Shown: positions 26,601 through 35,653, counted from the stretch's first letter. The stretch: 64,000 nucleotides of DNA from Leadbetterella lacunae (GCF_042649125.1 NZ_JBHRYQ010000001.1:3038001-3102000); one strand, 5' to 3'. A program made the numbers and translations. Notes: generated by a model from the letters alone, not told the origin.

Positions 26601-27937
26601 AAACGGTGAAGCGTAGGAGCTCGGTTAAGCATGATCGGATGACCTTTTAACACGTTTTCAAGTATATCCCAGATAACTGCATCTTTTCTATCTACTATTT
26701 TCTTAGCAGACTTAACAGTTTTCACTATTCCTCTTTCTATCAGTTTACGTATAACAAAAGGCTTAAATAGCTCAGCTGCCATGTCTTTTGGAAGACCGCA
26801 TTCGTGCAATTTAAGCTCAGGTCCTACTACGATTACCGAACGACCAGAATAATCAACCCTTTTACCTAATAAGTTTTGACGGAAACGACCTTGCTTTCCT
26901 TTCAGCATATCTGAAAGTGACTTCAGGGCACGGTTACCATCTGATCTTACTGCGTTAACTTTTCTTGAGTTATCAAAAAGTGAATCAACTGCTTCTTGAA
27001 GCATACGCTTCTCGTTACGTAAGATTACCTCAGGAGCTTTTATTTCTAATAGTCTCTTAAGACGGTTATTTCTTATGATTACTCTTCTGTAAAGATCATT
27101 TAAGTCAGACGTTGCAAAACGACCTCCATCTAGTGGAACTAAAGGACGTAGTTCTGGTGGAATAACTGGAACCATTCTGATTACCATCCACTCAGGTCGG
27201 TTTTCTATCCTTGTAGAAGCATCTCTGAAAGATTCTACAACTTTAAGTCTTTTAAGAGCCTCTGCTTTACGTTGCTGAGAGGTATCTGTAGCTGCTTGGT
27301 GTCTCAACTGATAAGACAACTCATCAAGTTGTATTCTACCTAACAACATATATAGAGCCTCAGCACCCATTTTGGCGATGAATTTCATAGGATCTTCATC
27401 TGGCAACATTTGGTTTTCTCTTGGAAGCTTGTCCATAATATCCAAATACTCTTCCTCAGTAAGGAAGTCCATCTGAGCGATCCCGTCTTCTTCTTTAAGG
27501 CCGGCTTGTATAACTACGTATCTCTCGTAGTAAATAACTTGGTCTAGTTTTTTTGACGAAAGTCCAAGAAGGTAACCAATTTTGTTTGGTAAACTTCTGA
27601 AATACCAAATATGGGCAACTGGAACCACAAGCTCAATATGGCCCATACGCTCACGACGCACTTTCTTTTCTGTTACTTCTACTCCACAACGGTCACAGAT
27701 AATTCCTTTGTAACGAATTCTCTTGTATTTACCGCAGTGACATTCCCAGTCTTTAACTGGCCCAAAAATACGCTCACAAAACAAACCGCCCATTTCTGGC
27801 TTATAAGTTCTGTAATTGATAGTTTCGGGTTGTGTCACTTCACCAAAAGAGCCCTCCAGAATTGATTCTGGAGAAGCCAAACTAATGGTTATGCTATTAA
27901 AATCGCTATTTAGCTTTTTATTTTTCTTTAATGACAT
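23633..27937 (-). CDS. rpoC: DNA-directed RNA polymerase subunit beta'
   Basis: The 1434-residue product is complete. Near the N-terminus are the zinc ribbon CHCGKYKRIRYKGIICDRCG and the clamp. About residues 470-476 carry the catalytic Mg-binding NADFDGDQ. The bridge/trigger region includes GARGSQEQIRQLGGMRGLMA, and the second zinc site is CETKTGICAKCYGRNLASG, followed by GEAVGVIASQSIGEPGTQLT. The C-terminus (QETTKVLSEAAVKGKRDDL, ENVIVGHLIPAGTG) is typical of Bacteroidota. It follows rpoB after 36 nt and ends the operon at a strong terminator. Confidence 0.98.
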   Translation of the reverse strand: MSLKKNKKLNSDFNSITISLASPESILEGSFGEVTQPETINYRTYKPEMGGLFCERIFGPVKDWECHCGKYKRIRYKGIICDRCGVEVTEKKVRRERMGHIELVVPVAHIWYFRSLPNKIGYLLGLSSKKLDQVIYYERYVVIQAGLKEEDGIAQMDFLTEEEYLDIMDKLPRENQMLPDEDPMKFIAKMGAEALYMLLGRIQLDELSYQLRHQAATDTSQQRKAEALKRLKVVESFRDASTRIENRPEWMVIRMVPVIPPELRPLVPLDGGRFATSDLNDLYRRVIIRNNRLKRLLEIKAPEVILRNEKRMLQEAVDSLFDNSRKVNAVRSDGNRALKSLSDMLKGKQGRFRQNLLGKRVDYSGRSVIVVGPELKLHECGLPKDMAAELFKPFVIRKLIERGIVKTVKSAKKIVDRKDAVIWDILENVLKGHPIMLNRAPTLHRLGIQAFQPKLVEGKAIQLHPLVCTAFNADFDGDQMAVHVPLGQEAVMEASVLMLSSHNILNPANGAPITVPSQDMVLGLYYVTKGKRSTPEEIVVGEGRTFYSAEEVIIALNEKQLSQHAFIKVKVKIKNEKGELVEKIIETVAGRVLFNQFVPEKVGYIDELLTKKKLQGIIGRVFKEVSFARTAQFLDEIKELGFQSAFTGGLSIGLGDIMIPEEKQALIENARTEVDEVQSNYMFGIITERERYNQIIDIWTRVNTRLRETLLRQLEDDRQGFNPVYMMMHSGARGSQEQIRQLGGMRGLMAKPQKNIAGSVGEIIENPILSNFKEGLDVLEYFISTHGARKGLADTALKTADAGYLTRRLHDVAQDVVVNEEDCETLRGINVSALKENDDIIEPLSERILGRTSVHDIIDPLTKELILAAGEEITEEVAERIDETSIETIEIRSALTCETKTGICAKCYGRNLASGRMVDVGEAVGVIASQSIGEPGTQLTLRTFHTGGTAMNVSVEANLRAKFAGKVDFEEVRTVELTDAEGNIKTIVVGRRGEVRIIDETTNQILISNNVPYGSTLEVKDGQMVAKGDAICHWDQFNAVILTENDGVVEYDAIIEGVTFREEADEQTGFRDKVITDSKDRAKNPAIMIKFKDEVREYNLPVNARLMVEDGAKVKAGTILAKIPRAINMNRDITGGLPRVTELFEARNPSNPAVVSEIDGVVSYGAIKRGNREIYVEAKDGTKMKYMVSLSKLILVQEGDFTRAGEPLSDGAITPADILRIKGPTAVQEYLVDETQAVYRQQGVKISDKHIETIVRQMMQKVDVIDAGDTMFLEMQAIDKWTFREENDRIIDKKVVVDAGASEVFKPGQIITNREFRDENGRLKREDKKLMTVRDAKPAVSQVILQGITTASLGTESFISAASFQETTKVLSEAAVKGKRDDLAGLKENVIVGHLIPAGTGRRTYQNIQVNSVEEVEAANLRRVLEPRKREYVD

Positions 27938-27973
27938 TTTCTAATGCTTTAAATGAAAATGATATATTTTTAA

Positions 27974-30900
27974 TTAAACAAGAGTGATTTCAAGTGCAAG
28001 ACCTCTTAATTCATGCACCAATACATTGAAGGACTCTGGTATACTAGCTTTCGGAAGGTTTTCACCTTTCACGATTGCTTCATATGCTTTCGCTCTACCC
28101 AAAACATCATCAGATTTTAGAGTAAGAATCTCACGAAGTACATGAGAAGCACCAAATGCCTCTAATGCCCAAACCTCCATTTCTCCAAAACGCTGACCAC
28201 CAAACTGAGCTTTACCACCCAATGGTTGTTGCGTAATCAGTGAGTATGGTCCGATAGAACGAGAGTGCATTTTATCATCTACTAAGTGACCTAGTTTAAG
28301 CATATACATGATACCAACCGTAACTTTTTGATCAAAAGGCTCACCTGTAAGACCATTATAAAGTTGTGTTCTACCAAATTCTGCCAATCCAGCCTCTTTA
28401 AGTTCGTTGCTTACTTCCTCTGCAGATGCACCGTCAAAAATAGGGGTTGCATATTTACGACCTAGCTTACGCCCAGCCCATCCTAAAACAACCTCATATA
28501 GCTGACCGATGTTCATCCTCGAAGGTACACCTAGAGGGTTAAGCACGATATCCATGGTAGACCCATCCTCAAGGAATGGCATATCTTCTTCTCTAACTAT
28601 TTTAGCTACAACACCTTTGTTACCGTGACGACCGGCCATTTTATCACCCACTTTCAGCTTACGCTTCTTAGCGATGTAAACTTTAGCCAATTTCACAATA
28701 CCAGCAGGAAGTTCATCGCCTACTTCAAGTACAAATTTCTCTCTTTTAAATATACCAATGTGCTCACTTCTCTTGGTAAGGTAGTTTTTAACTAGGCTTA
28801 CAAGCATTGCGTTTTTATCAGTATCATTTACCCATCCTTCTAAAATAATGTCACCCAAAAGGTTTGCTTCTTCAGGAACGTTATACGAGCTTTCGTCAAC
28901 AAACGGGTTTTTCTCAGGGAATAGATTATTGGTAATGTTTGATCGGTTAAACTTAACTCCTTTAGAGATAAGTTCTTCTCCAAATTTATGTTTAACGCCA
29001 TTACAAGTTTCACCATCAAGAAGTTCTACCATCTTATCAATCATCAAAGACTTAAGTCCCATAAGGGTTCTGCTATGATTTTTCATTAAGATTTTCACCT
29101 CTTCTTTATGCTTCACTCTTTCTTCTTTCGTAGGACGAGAGAATAACTTAGTGTCTATAATTACCCCTCTTAATGAAGGAGAAGCTTTTTTAGATGCATC
29201 TTTAACATCACCCGCTTTGTCTCCAAAGATTGCTCTTAGAAGTTTTTCTTCTGGCGTTGGATCTGACTCACCTTTTGGTGTAATCTTACCAATCAAGATA
29301 TCACCTTCTTTGATGTGAGTACCAGTTCTTACGATACCGTTTTCGTCAAGGTTTTTAACAGCCTCTTCAGATACGTTTGGAATCTCAGCTGTAAGCTCTT
29401 CCTCTCCACGCTTAGTATCTCTTACTTCAAGGTCAAATTCCTCAATGTGAATTGACGTAAATACGTCTTCTCTTACCACTCTTTCAGAAATTACGATCGC
29501 ATCCTCAAAGTTATATCCTTGCCAAGGCATGAAGGCAACTTGAAGGTTTCTTCCTAATGCAAGCTCGCCACCTTGAGTAGCATAACCTTCTACCAAAATT
29601 TGACCTTTCTTAACTGTTTCTCCTTTAAGAACTATCGGACGAAGGTTAATACAAGTATCTTGGTTGGTTCTTCTAAACTTAATTAGGTCGTAAGTTTTAA
29701 AGTTGGTATCAAAATTCACCAATCTTTGATCATCTGACCATTCGTAGTTAACTACAATTTTCTTAGCATCAACGTAGTCGATTACCCCTGTTCCCTCAGC
29801 TACAATAAGCGTACGAGAGTCACGAGCAAGTCTACCTTCAAGACCAGTACCCACAATTGGAGCTTCAGGACGAAGCAATGGAACTGCTTGACGCTGCATG
29901 TTTGATCCCATCAAGGCACGGTTGGCATCATCATGTTCTAAGAAAGGAATTAACGAAGCGGCAATAGATACGATTTGGTTAGGGGCGATATCCATATACT
30001 CAATGTCTTTTGGACTCTTAAGTGGAAAATCTCCTTCAAATCTACATTTCAATGAATCTACTGTAAAGCTACCATCGTTTTTAACATCGGCTGTTGCCAT
30101 CGCGATGTTTTTACCATCTTCTTCTTCAGCTGTTAGATACTCAATATTGCCTGACATTTTACCGTCTTCAACCTTCATGTAAGGAGTTTCGATAAAGCCC
30201 ATTGAGTTTATCTTTGCATATGTACAAAGAGATGAAATAAGACCAATGTTTGGTCCCTCTGGAGTTTCGATAGTACACAGACGACCATAGTGCGTGTAGT
30301 GAACGTCACGAACCTCAAAACCAGCCCTTTCACGAGAAAGACCACCAGGTCCTAAGGCAGATAAACGACGCTTGTGAGTAATCTCAGCAAGTGGGTTTGT
30401 CTGATCCATAAACTGCGAAAGTTGGTTAGTACCAAAGAACGAGTTAATAACAGAAGACAAAGTACGAGCGTTTATCAAATCAACAGGCTTGAAATCTTCA
30501 TTATCACGTACGTTCATTCTTTCTTTAATAGTACGGGCCATACGAGCAAGACCCACGCCAAACTGACCTGAAAGCTGCTCACCTACTGTACGCACACGTC
30601 TATTTGAAAGGTGATCAATATCATCGACTACAGCTTTCGCGTTAATTAATCCGATTAGATATTTAACGATACAAATAATATCTTCTTTAGTTAAAACTCT
30701 AGTTTCAAGAGATGTAGAAAGGTTAAGTTTAGTGTTAACTCTGTATCTACCTACTTCACCAAGGTCATAACGTTTGTCAGAGAAAAACAAGCCTTGAATA
30801 ATTTCACGGGCAGTAGCTTCATCTGGAGCCTCTGTATTTCTTAACTGACGATAGATTTGCTCAACAGCCTCTTTTTCAGAGTTTGAGCTATCTTTTTGGA

Positions 30901-31831
30901 GTGTATTATAAATGATATTAAATTCAGAAACGTTCGCATCTTCTTTGTGAAGAATGATTGATTTCTGATCCGTATCAAGTATTAATGCGATATCGTCTTC
31001 AGTTATAACAGAATCTCTTTCTAATATAACTTCATTACGATCTATCGAAACTACCTCACCTGTGTCCTCATCTACGAAGTCTTCTGTCCAAGTTTTAAGA
31101 ACCCTAGCAGCAAGTCTCCTTCCGATTACTCCTTTAAGATTCGTTTTATTGGCGTTTACTTCTTCAGATAAACCAAATAGATCAAGTATTTCTTTATCAG
31201 AACCGTAACCGATTGACCTAAGTAAGGTAGTTACAGGGAATTTTTTCTTACGGTCAATGTATGCATACATGACGTTATTTACGTCAGTAGAGAACTCTAT
31301 CCATGATCCTTTCATTGGGATAACACGAGCAGAGTAAAGTTTTGTACCATTGGTGTGTTTCGACATAGAGAAGAATACACCTGGCGAACGGTGAAGTTGC
31401 GATACGATAACCCTTTCAGCTCCGTTTATTACAAACGAACCTCTACCAGTCATGTAAGGGATATTTCCCAAAAACACTTCCTGCTCCATGGTTTCGAAAT
31501 CTTCGTTATCAGAGTCGTTACAAAGCAATCTTAATTTTGCTTTTAATGGCACTGAATACGTTAAACCTCTGTCGATACACTCATCTACAGAGTATTTTGG
31601 TTGGTCGATTGTGTAATCAACGAACTCTAGTACATAGTTCTCCCTCGAGTCTGCTATTGGAAAATTATCCATAAATGTTTGATACAGACCTTCGGCTCTA
31701 CGGCTTTCAGCTGGAGTATCAATTTGGAAAAATTCGGTGAACGACTGCAATTGGATATCAAGGAAATCTGGATATTCCAATGGAGGTTGAACGCTTGCAA
31801 AGGACTTCCTTCCGGTTTCTGTCAATTTCAA
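27974..31831 (-). CDS. rpoB: DNA-directed RNA polymerase subunit beta
   Basis: The 1285-residue product has the rifampicin-region motif SQFMDQTNPLAEITHKRRLS, the GLSRERAGFEVRDVH motif, the hybrid-binding KVGDKMAGRHGNKGV and the C-terminal GGQRFGEMEVWALEAFGA. The start is a TTG at 31831 (MKLTETGRKSFASVQPP). The upstream in-frame codons reach a stop within eight codons without an ATG, and the next ATG lies deep in conserved sequence. A 275-nt gap with an attenuator-like hairpin separates it from rplL. Roles: catalytic core of transcription with rpoC. Confidence 0.97.
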   Translation of the reverse strand: MKLTETGRKSFASVQPPLEYPDFLDIQLQSFTEFFQIDTPAESRRAEGLYQTFMDNFPIADSRENYVLEFVDYTIDQPKYSVDECIDRGLTYSVPLKAKLRLLCNDSDNEDFETMEQEVFLGNIPYMTGRGSFVINGAERVIVSQLHRSPGVFFSMSKHTNGTKLYSARVIPMKGSWIEFSTDVNNVMYAYIDRKKKFPVTTLLRSIGYGSDKEILDLFGLSEEVNANKTNLKGVIGRRLAARVLKTWTEDFVDEDTGEVVSIDRNEVILERDSVITEDDIALILDTDQKSIILHKEDANVSEFNIIYNTLQKDSSNSEKEAVEQIYRQLRNTEAPDEATAREIIQGLFFSDKRYDLGEVGRYRVNTKLNLSTSLETRVLTKEDIICIVKYLIGLINAKAVVDDIDHLSNRRVRTVGEQLSGQFGVGLARMARTIKERMNVRDNEDFKPVDLINARTLSSVINSFFGTNQLSQFMDQTNPLAEITHKRRLSALGPGGLSRERAGFEVRDVHYTHYGRLCTIETPEGPNIGLISSLCTYAKINSMGFIETPYMKVEDGKMSGNIEYLTAEEEDGKNIAMATADVKNDGSFTVDSLKCRFEGDFPLKSPKDIEYMDIAPNQIVSIAASLIPFLEHDDANRALMGSNMQRQAVPLLRPEAPIVGTGLEGRLARDSRTLIVAEGTGVIDYVDAKKIVVNYEWSDDQRLVNFDTNFKTYDLIKFRRTNQDTCINLRPIVLKGETVKKGQILVEGYATQGGELALGRNLQVAFMPWQGYNFEDAIVISERVVREDVFTSIHIEEFDLEVRDTKRGEEELTAEIPNVSEEAVKNLDENGIVRTGTHIKEGDILIGKITPKGESDPTPEEKLLRAIFGDKAGDVKDASKKASPSLRGVIIDTKLFSRPTKEERVKHKEEVKILMKNHSRTLMGLKSLMIDKMVELLDGETCNGVKHKFGEELISKGVKFNRSNITNNLFPEKNPFVDESSYNVPEEANLLGDIILEGWVNDTDKNAMLVSLVKNYLTKRSEHIGIFKREKFVLEVGDELPAGIVKLAKVYIAKKRKLKVGDKMAGRHGNKGVVAKIVREEDMPFLEDGSTMDIVLNPLGVPSRMNIGQLYEVVLGWAGRKLGRKYATPIFDGASAEEVSNELKEAGLAEFGRTQLYNGLTGEPFDQKVTVGIMYMLKLGHLVDDKMHSRSIGPYSLITQQPLGGKAQFGGQRFGEMEVWALEAFGASHVLREILTLKSDDVLGRAKAYEAIVKGENLPKASIPESFNVLVHELRGLALEITLV

Positions 31832-32040
31832 GGTTTTAAATTGTTTAAATGATTAATAATTTAAATAACTTGCAAAAGCTTAGTGCTAAGTGCATTGGGC
31901 TTTCAAAATCGCAGTGAAGAAAAACAATTACCCCTTTTCATCTGCCCTACGAAAACAGAAGTGTATCGGATAAGTATCTTTATAAAATGAGTTAAAAACT
32001 CGAGTTTCTGTGTGTGTAAAATCAGTGGCTACATAAAACG

Positions 32041-32083
32041 ACAAAAAGACTCGGCCAAAACTATAACGTTTTGACCAGAGTCT
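32041..32083 (-). terminator. Attenuator-like terminator between rplL and rpoB
   Basis: On the minus strand, AGACTC...GTTTTG... folds back with its complement (arms 32047-32061 and 32068-32083, with a small bulge) and is followed by TTTTTG. It lies 24 nt after the rplL stop. Partial termination here would lower rpoBC output relative to ribosomal proteins, as is known at this same junction in E. coli. The remaining 215 nt before rpoB (31832-32046) hold no gene I can see. Confidence 0.72.
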
Positions 32084-32106
32084 GATTGTAAATGCTTTAC
32101 GAGAAA

Positions 32107-32487
32107 TTATTTAATTTCTACTTCCGCACCAGCTTCTTCTAATTGCTTCTTAAGAGCATCAGCTTCGTCTTTAGCGATACCTTCTTTCAATGCTTTAGGA
32201 GCTGAATCAACTAATTCTTTAGCTTCTTTCAAACCTAAACCTGTAAGGTCTTTTACTAACTTAACTACTTGTAGTTTGTTAGCACCACCTGCTTTAAGGA
32301 TTACGTCAAAAGCTGTTTGCTCTGCAGCAGCTTCAACATCTCCACCAGCAGCTGGACCAGCTACCATTACAGCACCAGCAGCAGCTGGCTCAATACCGTA
32401 TTCGTCTTTAAGAATAGCCGCTAATTCGTTTACTTCTTTAACGGTCAAATTAACCAATTGTTCAGCGAATGCCTTCAAATCTGCCAT
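32107..32487 (-). CDS. rplL: 50S ribosomal protein L7/L12
   Basis: The 126-residue acidic protein has the N-terminal dimerisation helix, an Ala/Gly-rich hinge (AAAGAVMVAGPAAGGDVEAA) and the C-terminal factor-binding domain with VVKLVKDLTGLGLKEAKELV. It forms the ribosomal stalk with L10, encoded by the gene 80 nt upstream. Confidence 0.98.
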   Translation of the reverse strand: MADLKAFAEQLVNLTVKEVNELAAILKDEYGIEPAAAGAVMVAGPAAGGDVEAAAEQTAFDVILKAGGANKLQVVKLVKDLTGLGLKEAKELVDSAPKALKEGIAKDEADALKKQLEEAGAEVEIK

Positions 32488-32567
32488 TTTTATATAATTT
32501 TGATAGTAATTACTATAGTTTAAAAAATTTGGACAATCACACCGTGTGAAGCCCAGTTAAAAAAAAT

Positions 32568-33101
32568 TTAGGCTGCTTCTTTCTCTGAAAGAGTTTTAAG
32601 AATACCAGCCAATTTGTTACCTCCGCTCTGCAATGCACCAAGTACATTTTTAGCAGGCGACTGTAGAAGTCCAATTACCTCACCGATCATCTCAGCTTTA
32701 GATTTCAACTTCTCTAGTGTATCTAATTGGTCGTGACCAACGAATAATCCACCGTCTATTGAAGCTCCTTTAAGCTTGATTGAATCTTTATTTTCTTTTA
32801 AGAAATCTTTGATAAGTTTGGCAGCAGTTTTACCCGATTCAGGGTGAAACATGATACCTGAAAAACCTTTAAGAACAGATTCGTTGAAAGGCGTGTAATC
32901 AGTGTCGAGTGTTTCAAGAGACTTAGCTATGAGTGTATTCTTAACTACTTTATACTCAATTCCTCTATCGAAACAAAGGCGTCTTAGTTTGTTGGTTTTC
33001 GCAACAGACATGCCACCTGCGTCTACAATATAGAAATAAGGAGTAGTAGCAAATTTCTCACTAAGCTCTGAAATGATAATTGCTTTTTCTTCTCTTCTCA
33101 T
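32568..33101 (-). CDS. rplJ: 50S ribosomal protein L10
   Basis: The 177-residue protein begins MRREEKAIIISELSEKF and shows the L10 pattern YFYIVDAGGMSVAKTNKLRR and YKVVKNTLIAKSLE. The C-terminal helix anchors L7/L12 dimers. Only 2 nt separate it from rplA, so there is no room for the separate L10 leader used for autoregulation in some bacteria. Confidence 0.97.
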   Translation of the reverse strand: MRREEKAIIISELSEKFATTPYFYIVDAGGMSVAKTNKLRRLCFDRGIEYKVVKNTLIAKSLETLDTDYTPFNESVLKGFSGIMFHPESGKTAAKLIKDFLKENKDSIKLKGASIDGGLFVGHDQLDTLEKLKSKAEMIGEVIGLLQSPAKNVLGALQSGGNKLAGILKTLSEKEAA

Positions 33102-33103
33102 GA

Positions 33104-33802
33104 TTACAATCCTGTTATAGTTGATTTGTCAATCTGTATTCCAGGGCTCATTGTGCTTGACAATGATATACTTTTTACGTATGTCCCTTTTGCTGAAGAT
33201 GGCTTAAGTTTAATCAATGTTTGAACTAACTCAAGGGCATTTTCGGCAATCTTTTTGGTATCGAATGATACTTTTGCAACACCTGCGTGAATGATACCTG
33301 TTTTGTCAACTTTAAAGTCGATTTTACCAGCTTTCACTTCTTGCACTGCTTTACCAACCTCTAATGTAACTGTACCCGACTTAGGATTTGGCATTAAACC
33401 TCTAGGGCCCAACACTTTACCAAGACGACCAAGTTTCGCCATAACGGTAGGCATAGTGATGATTACATCAATATCAGTCCACCCTTTTTCGATTTTAGAA
33501 ATATAATCGTCAAGACCTACGTAATCTGCACCAGCTGCTTTTGCTTCTTCTTCTTTGTCAGGCGAGCAAAGTACAAGTACTTTTACTGTTTTACCTGTTC
33601 CGTGAGGAAGAGCTACCACACCTCTAACCATTTGGTCTGCTTTACGAGGGTCAACACCCAATCTAACGTCAACATCTACTGATGCATCAAACTTGGTGTA
33701 TGAGATTTCTTTCAAAATCTTAGCTGCCTCTTCTAATGAGTATGCTTGTGTAGCATCAAATTTCGAAAGTGCCTCTTTTCTTTTTTTGCTTATTCTAGCC
33801 AT
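33104..33802 (-). CDS. rplA: 50S ribosomal protein L1
   Basis: I use the ATG at 33802 (MARISKKRKEALSKFD, 232 residues), the normal family start; seven upstream codons are open but are not conserved sequence. Motifs include VDVDVRLGVDPRKADQMVRG, LPHGTGKTVKVLVL and GRLGKVLGPRGLMPNPKSGT. L1 binds the 23S rRNA stalk and in many bacteria represses its own operon by binding the rplK leader. It lies 57 nt downstream of rplK. Confidence 0.97.
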   Translation of the reverse strand: MARISKKRKEALSKFDATQAYSLEEAAKILKEISYTKFDASVDVDVRLGVDPRKADQMVRGVVALPHGTGKTVKVLVLCSPDKEEEAKAAGADYVGLDDYISKIEKGWTDIDVIITMPTVMAKLGRLGKVLGPRGLMPNPKSGTVTLEVGKAVQEVKAGKIDFKVDKTGIIHAGVAKVSFDTKKIAENALELVQTLIKLKPSSAKGTYVKSISLSSTMSPGIQIDKSTITGL

Positions 33803-33859
33803 AATTTTGGTAATTAACGCCATGTTCTAGCCATAGCTCCCATTGTTTATTTGTAAAAA

Positions 33860-34297
33860 TTAAAACGGACTGTCACCTGATATAGTTAAGCCCATATTAC
33901 CTGCTGTACCTGCAACCATTTTCATGGCAGACTCTATTGTGAAGCAGTTCAAATCTGGCATTTTGATTTCGGCTACTGCCTTAACCTGATCCCAAGTAAC
34001 TGACCCAACTTTATTACGGTTAGGTTGATCTGAACCTTTTTTAACTTTAGAAGCCTCGATTAGCAACACTGCGGTTGGAGGGGTTTTGATTACGAAATCA
34101 AATGATTTATCTGTAAAATACGTGATTAATACAGGAACCACTTGACCCATTTTATCTTGTGTTCTAGCATTGAACTGCTTACAGAACTCCATGATATTGA
34201 TACCCTTTGAACCTAGAGCTGGACCAATCGGAGGTGCTGGGTTGGCTTGGCCACCCTTTGCTTGTAACTTTAAGTATCCTGCGATTTCTTTCGCCAT
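33860..34297 (-). CDS. rplK: 50S ribosomal protein L11
   Basis: The 145-residue protein begins MAKEIAGYLKLQAKGGQANP and contains PPIGPALGSKGINIMEFCKQFNART and the C-terminal rRNA-binding segment DLNCFTIESAMKMVAGTAGNMG. It is the first gene of its operon here. In most Bacteroidota nusG precedes it, but upstream of this copy there is only a leader, a promoter and a divergent unrelated gene. Confidence 0.97.
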   Translation of the reverse strand: MAKEIAGYLKLQAKGGQANPAPPIGPALGSKGINIMEFCKQFNARTQDKMGQVVPVLITYFTDKSFDFVIKTPPTAVLLIEASKVKKGSDQPNRNKVGSVTWDQVKAVAEIKMPDLNCFTIESAMKMVAGTAGNMGLTISGDSPF

Positions 34298-34504
34298 TGT
34301 TTTGAAAATTTAAAATTTGAGAAATACGAACTAACGAACTCAATCCACAACCCTTTCTCTTTAGTCACAATCAAAAGAAGAATACGCGAATGGTCATCCG
34401 ATTCTCCAAGGTTTTTCTATTACTCCTCAGGGGAAGCCTAACATATTGATAATATGACAAGAGACAGAGAAAAACTTCGCCAAAATGGACAAGCTGCCCA
34501 AAAT
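34298..34504 (-). promoter_or_regulatory. Long leader of the rplK operon, with duplicated GTCCATTTTGG
   Basis: From the predicted start site near 34504 to the rplK ATG there are about 207 nt. At its 5' end are two copies of GTCCATTTTGG (minus strand, at 34498-34508 and 34480-34490), 18 nt apart. Further in, several short complementary stretches could fold (for example GAATCGG...CCATTCG around 34390-34400). A leader this long suits feedback by L1 on the operon, but I cannot point to a proven L1 site. Confidence 0.5.
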
Positions 34505-34510
34505 GGACTG

Positions 34511-34541
34511 CAAAGGTAGATAAATGTTTTAGAACATCAAA
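34511..34541 (-). promoter_or_regulatory. Canonical Bacteroidota promoter of the rplK-rpoC operon
   Basis: On the minus strand TTTG (34541-34538) is followed after exactly 19 nt by TACCTTTG (34518-34511). Both elements and the spacing match the primary sigma factor consensus TTTG-N19-TAnnTTTG of the phylum. Transcription should start near 34504. It is the best promoter in the window and drives a six-gene operon of more than 10 kb. Confidence 0.85.
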
Positions 34542-34893
34542 AAAATATTAAGAAATAAACTGAGAATTTACACAAAAAATATTTTTTCCTATAATTGTGG
34601 CTAAAATACTGCCTTTTAAGTGGATAAGTGTATTTTGGCCTGTGGCTGATATAAAATAATAATTGCACTTAAACGAGTTAGAAATTCATAGTAGCTTTCA
34701 AATCACTGCCTTTTTTTTGAAAAAACTCAACATTCGGCTCCGAGAATAGAGTTAGAACTTATTAAACGTGACCACAAGCAAGCCCAAACAAAACCTATTC
34801 TTTTTTTTTAAATATATAAAGACCCTCGTAAAATAGAAATCCATTAATAACGTTAGTTATAAAACTTTTTAATCTACTAATCCTATATTTCAC
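34542..34893. other. Intergenic region with no gene recognised
   Basis: This AT-rich stretch of about 350 bp separates the rplK promoter from the divergent secreted-protein gene. I looked for secE, nusG and a tRNA (expected here in relatives) and found none. No convincing hairpin or promoter box was seen. Confidence 0.6.
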
Positions 34894-35595
34894 ATGAAAA
34901 TTACCAATGCATTAAAAGCCCTCATAGCGTCATTTTGTGTTTCTATAATTGTAGCAGTTCCTACTTTTGCGAAACGCAGCATCTATTTGACTGGAATAGT
35001 AATGGACGCTAACAATCTAAAACCCTTAAATGCAGCCAAAATATTCGACGAAAACAATCACTTTTTGGGGACAACTAATGAAAATGGCTTTTTCGACCTA
35101 ATAGTTTCCACCCAAGACAAAGGAGAGATTCATTTCGTATTAAAAATCAAAAAAGATGGATATGAGACTTTTAGCCAAAAAGAACATTGGGGTGACCTTA
35201 GCGAAAACATGCATGCTTCATATTATTTTGGAATAAAAAACAAAGCTCTACCTAGTGGCAAGTCATTTGGTGAACTTGTAATGACTGAAAAAGGCCAAAA
35301 TTACACCGAAGTGCTTAAAGCATTTGAAAGTGTAAATGACAAACTTAACTTCGAGAAAAGAATCGAATTGGCGAAAGCGAATAATCAGAAGGTATGGTTT
35401 GAAATAGCTACCAAATATTACATAATTAGCAGCACTGGTTGGATTGAAATACCATCAGAGGATACTAAAGTTCTAATAAATAATGAAAAAAGTATTTTGG
35501 CTAAAGACCTTAACTCTGAAATAAAAAGAAACTCAATAAAGCACATGACCAGCTTAAGCAACTCTGAAAACAAAGTGGGCTTGTTTACCAAATAG
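34894..35595 (+). CDS. Secreted protein with carboxypeptidase-regulatory-like domain
   Basis: The 233-residue product has an N-terminal signal peptide (cut near VPTFA, residue 26). A beta-sandwich domain follows: IYLTGIVMDANNLKPLNAAK, LGTTNENGFFDLIV and IKKDGYETFS, the carboxypeptidase regulatory-like pattern. The remaining 130 residues (FGELVMTEKGQNYTEVLKAF, EKRIELAKANNQKVWFEI) match nothing I know. It is probably a periplasmic or surface protein with structural rather than enzymatic function. Confidence 0.75.
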   Translation: MKITNALKALIASFCVSIIVAVPTFAKRSIYLTGIVMDANNLKPLNAAKIFDENNHFLGTTNENGFFDLIVSTQDKGEIHFVLKIKKDGYETFSQKEHWGDLSENMHASYYFGIKNKALPSGKSFGELVMTEKGQNYTEVLKAFESVNDKLNFEKRIELAKANNQKVWFEIATKYYIISSTGWIEIPSEDTKVLINNEKSILAKDLNSEIKRNSIKHMTSLSNSENKVGLFTK

Positions 35596-35653
35596 TTTTT
35601 TAGGTATTTAAAGTAAAGTTTGGTTAATTTTAATAAAAAACAACCTGCCTTTT

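Noticed and set aside
34298..34893. nusG, secE or a tRNA gene upstream of rplK
   Set aside because: Searched both strands by eye for their motifs and cloverleaf T-arm; nothing found.
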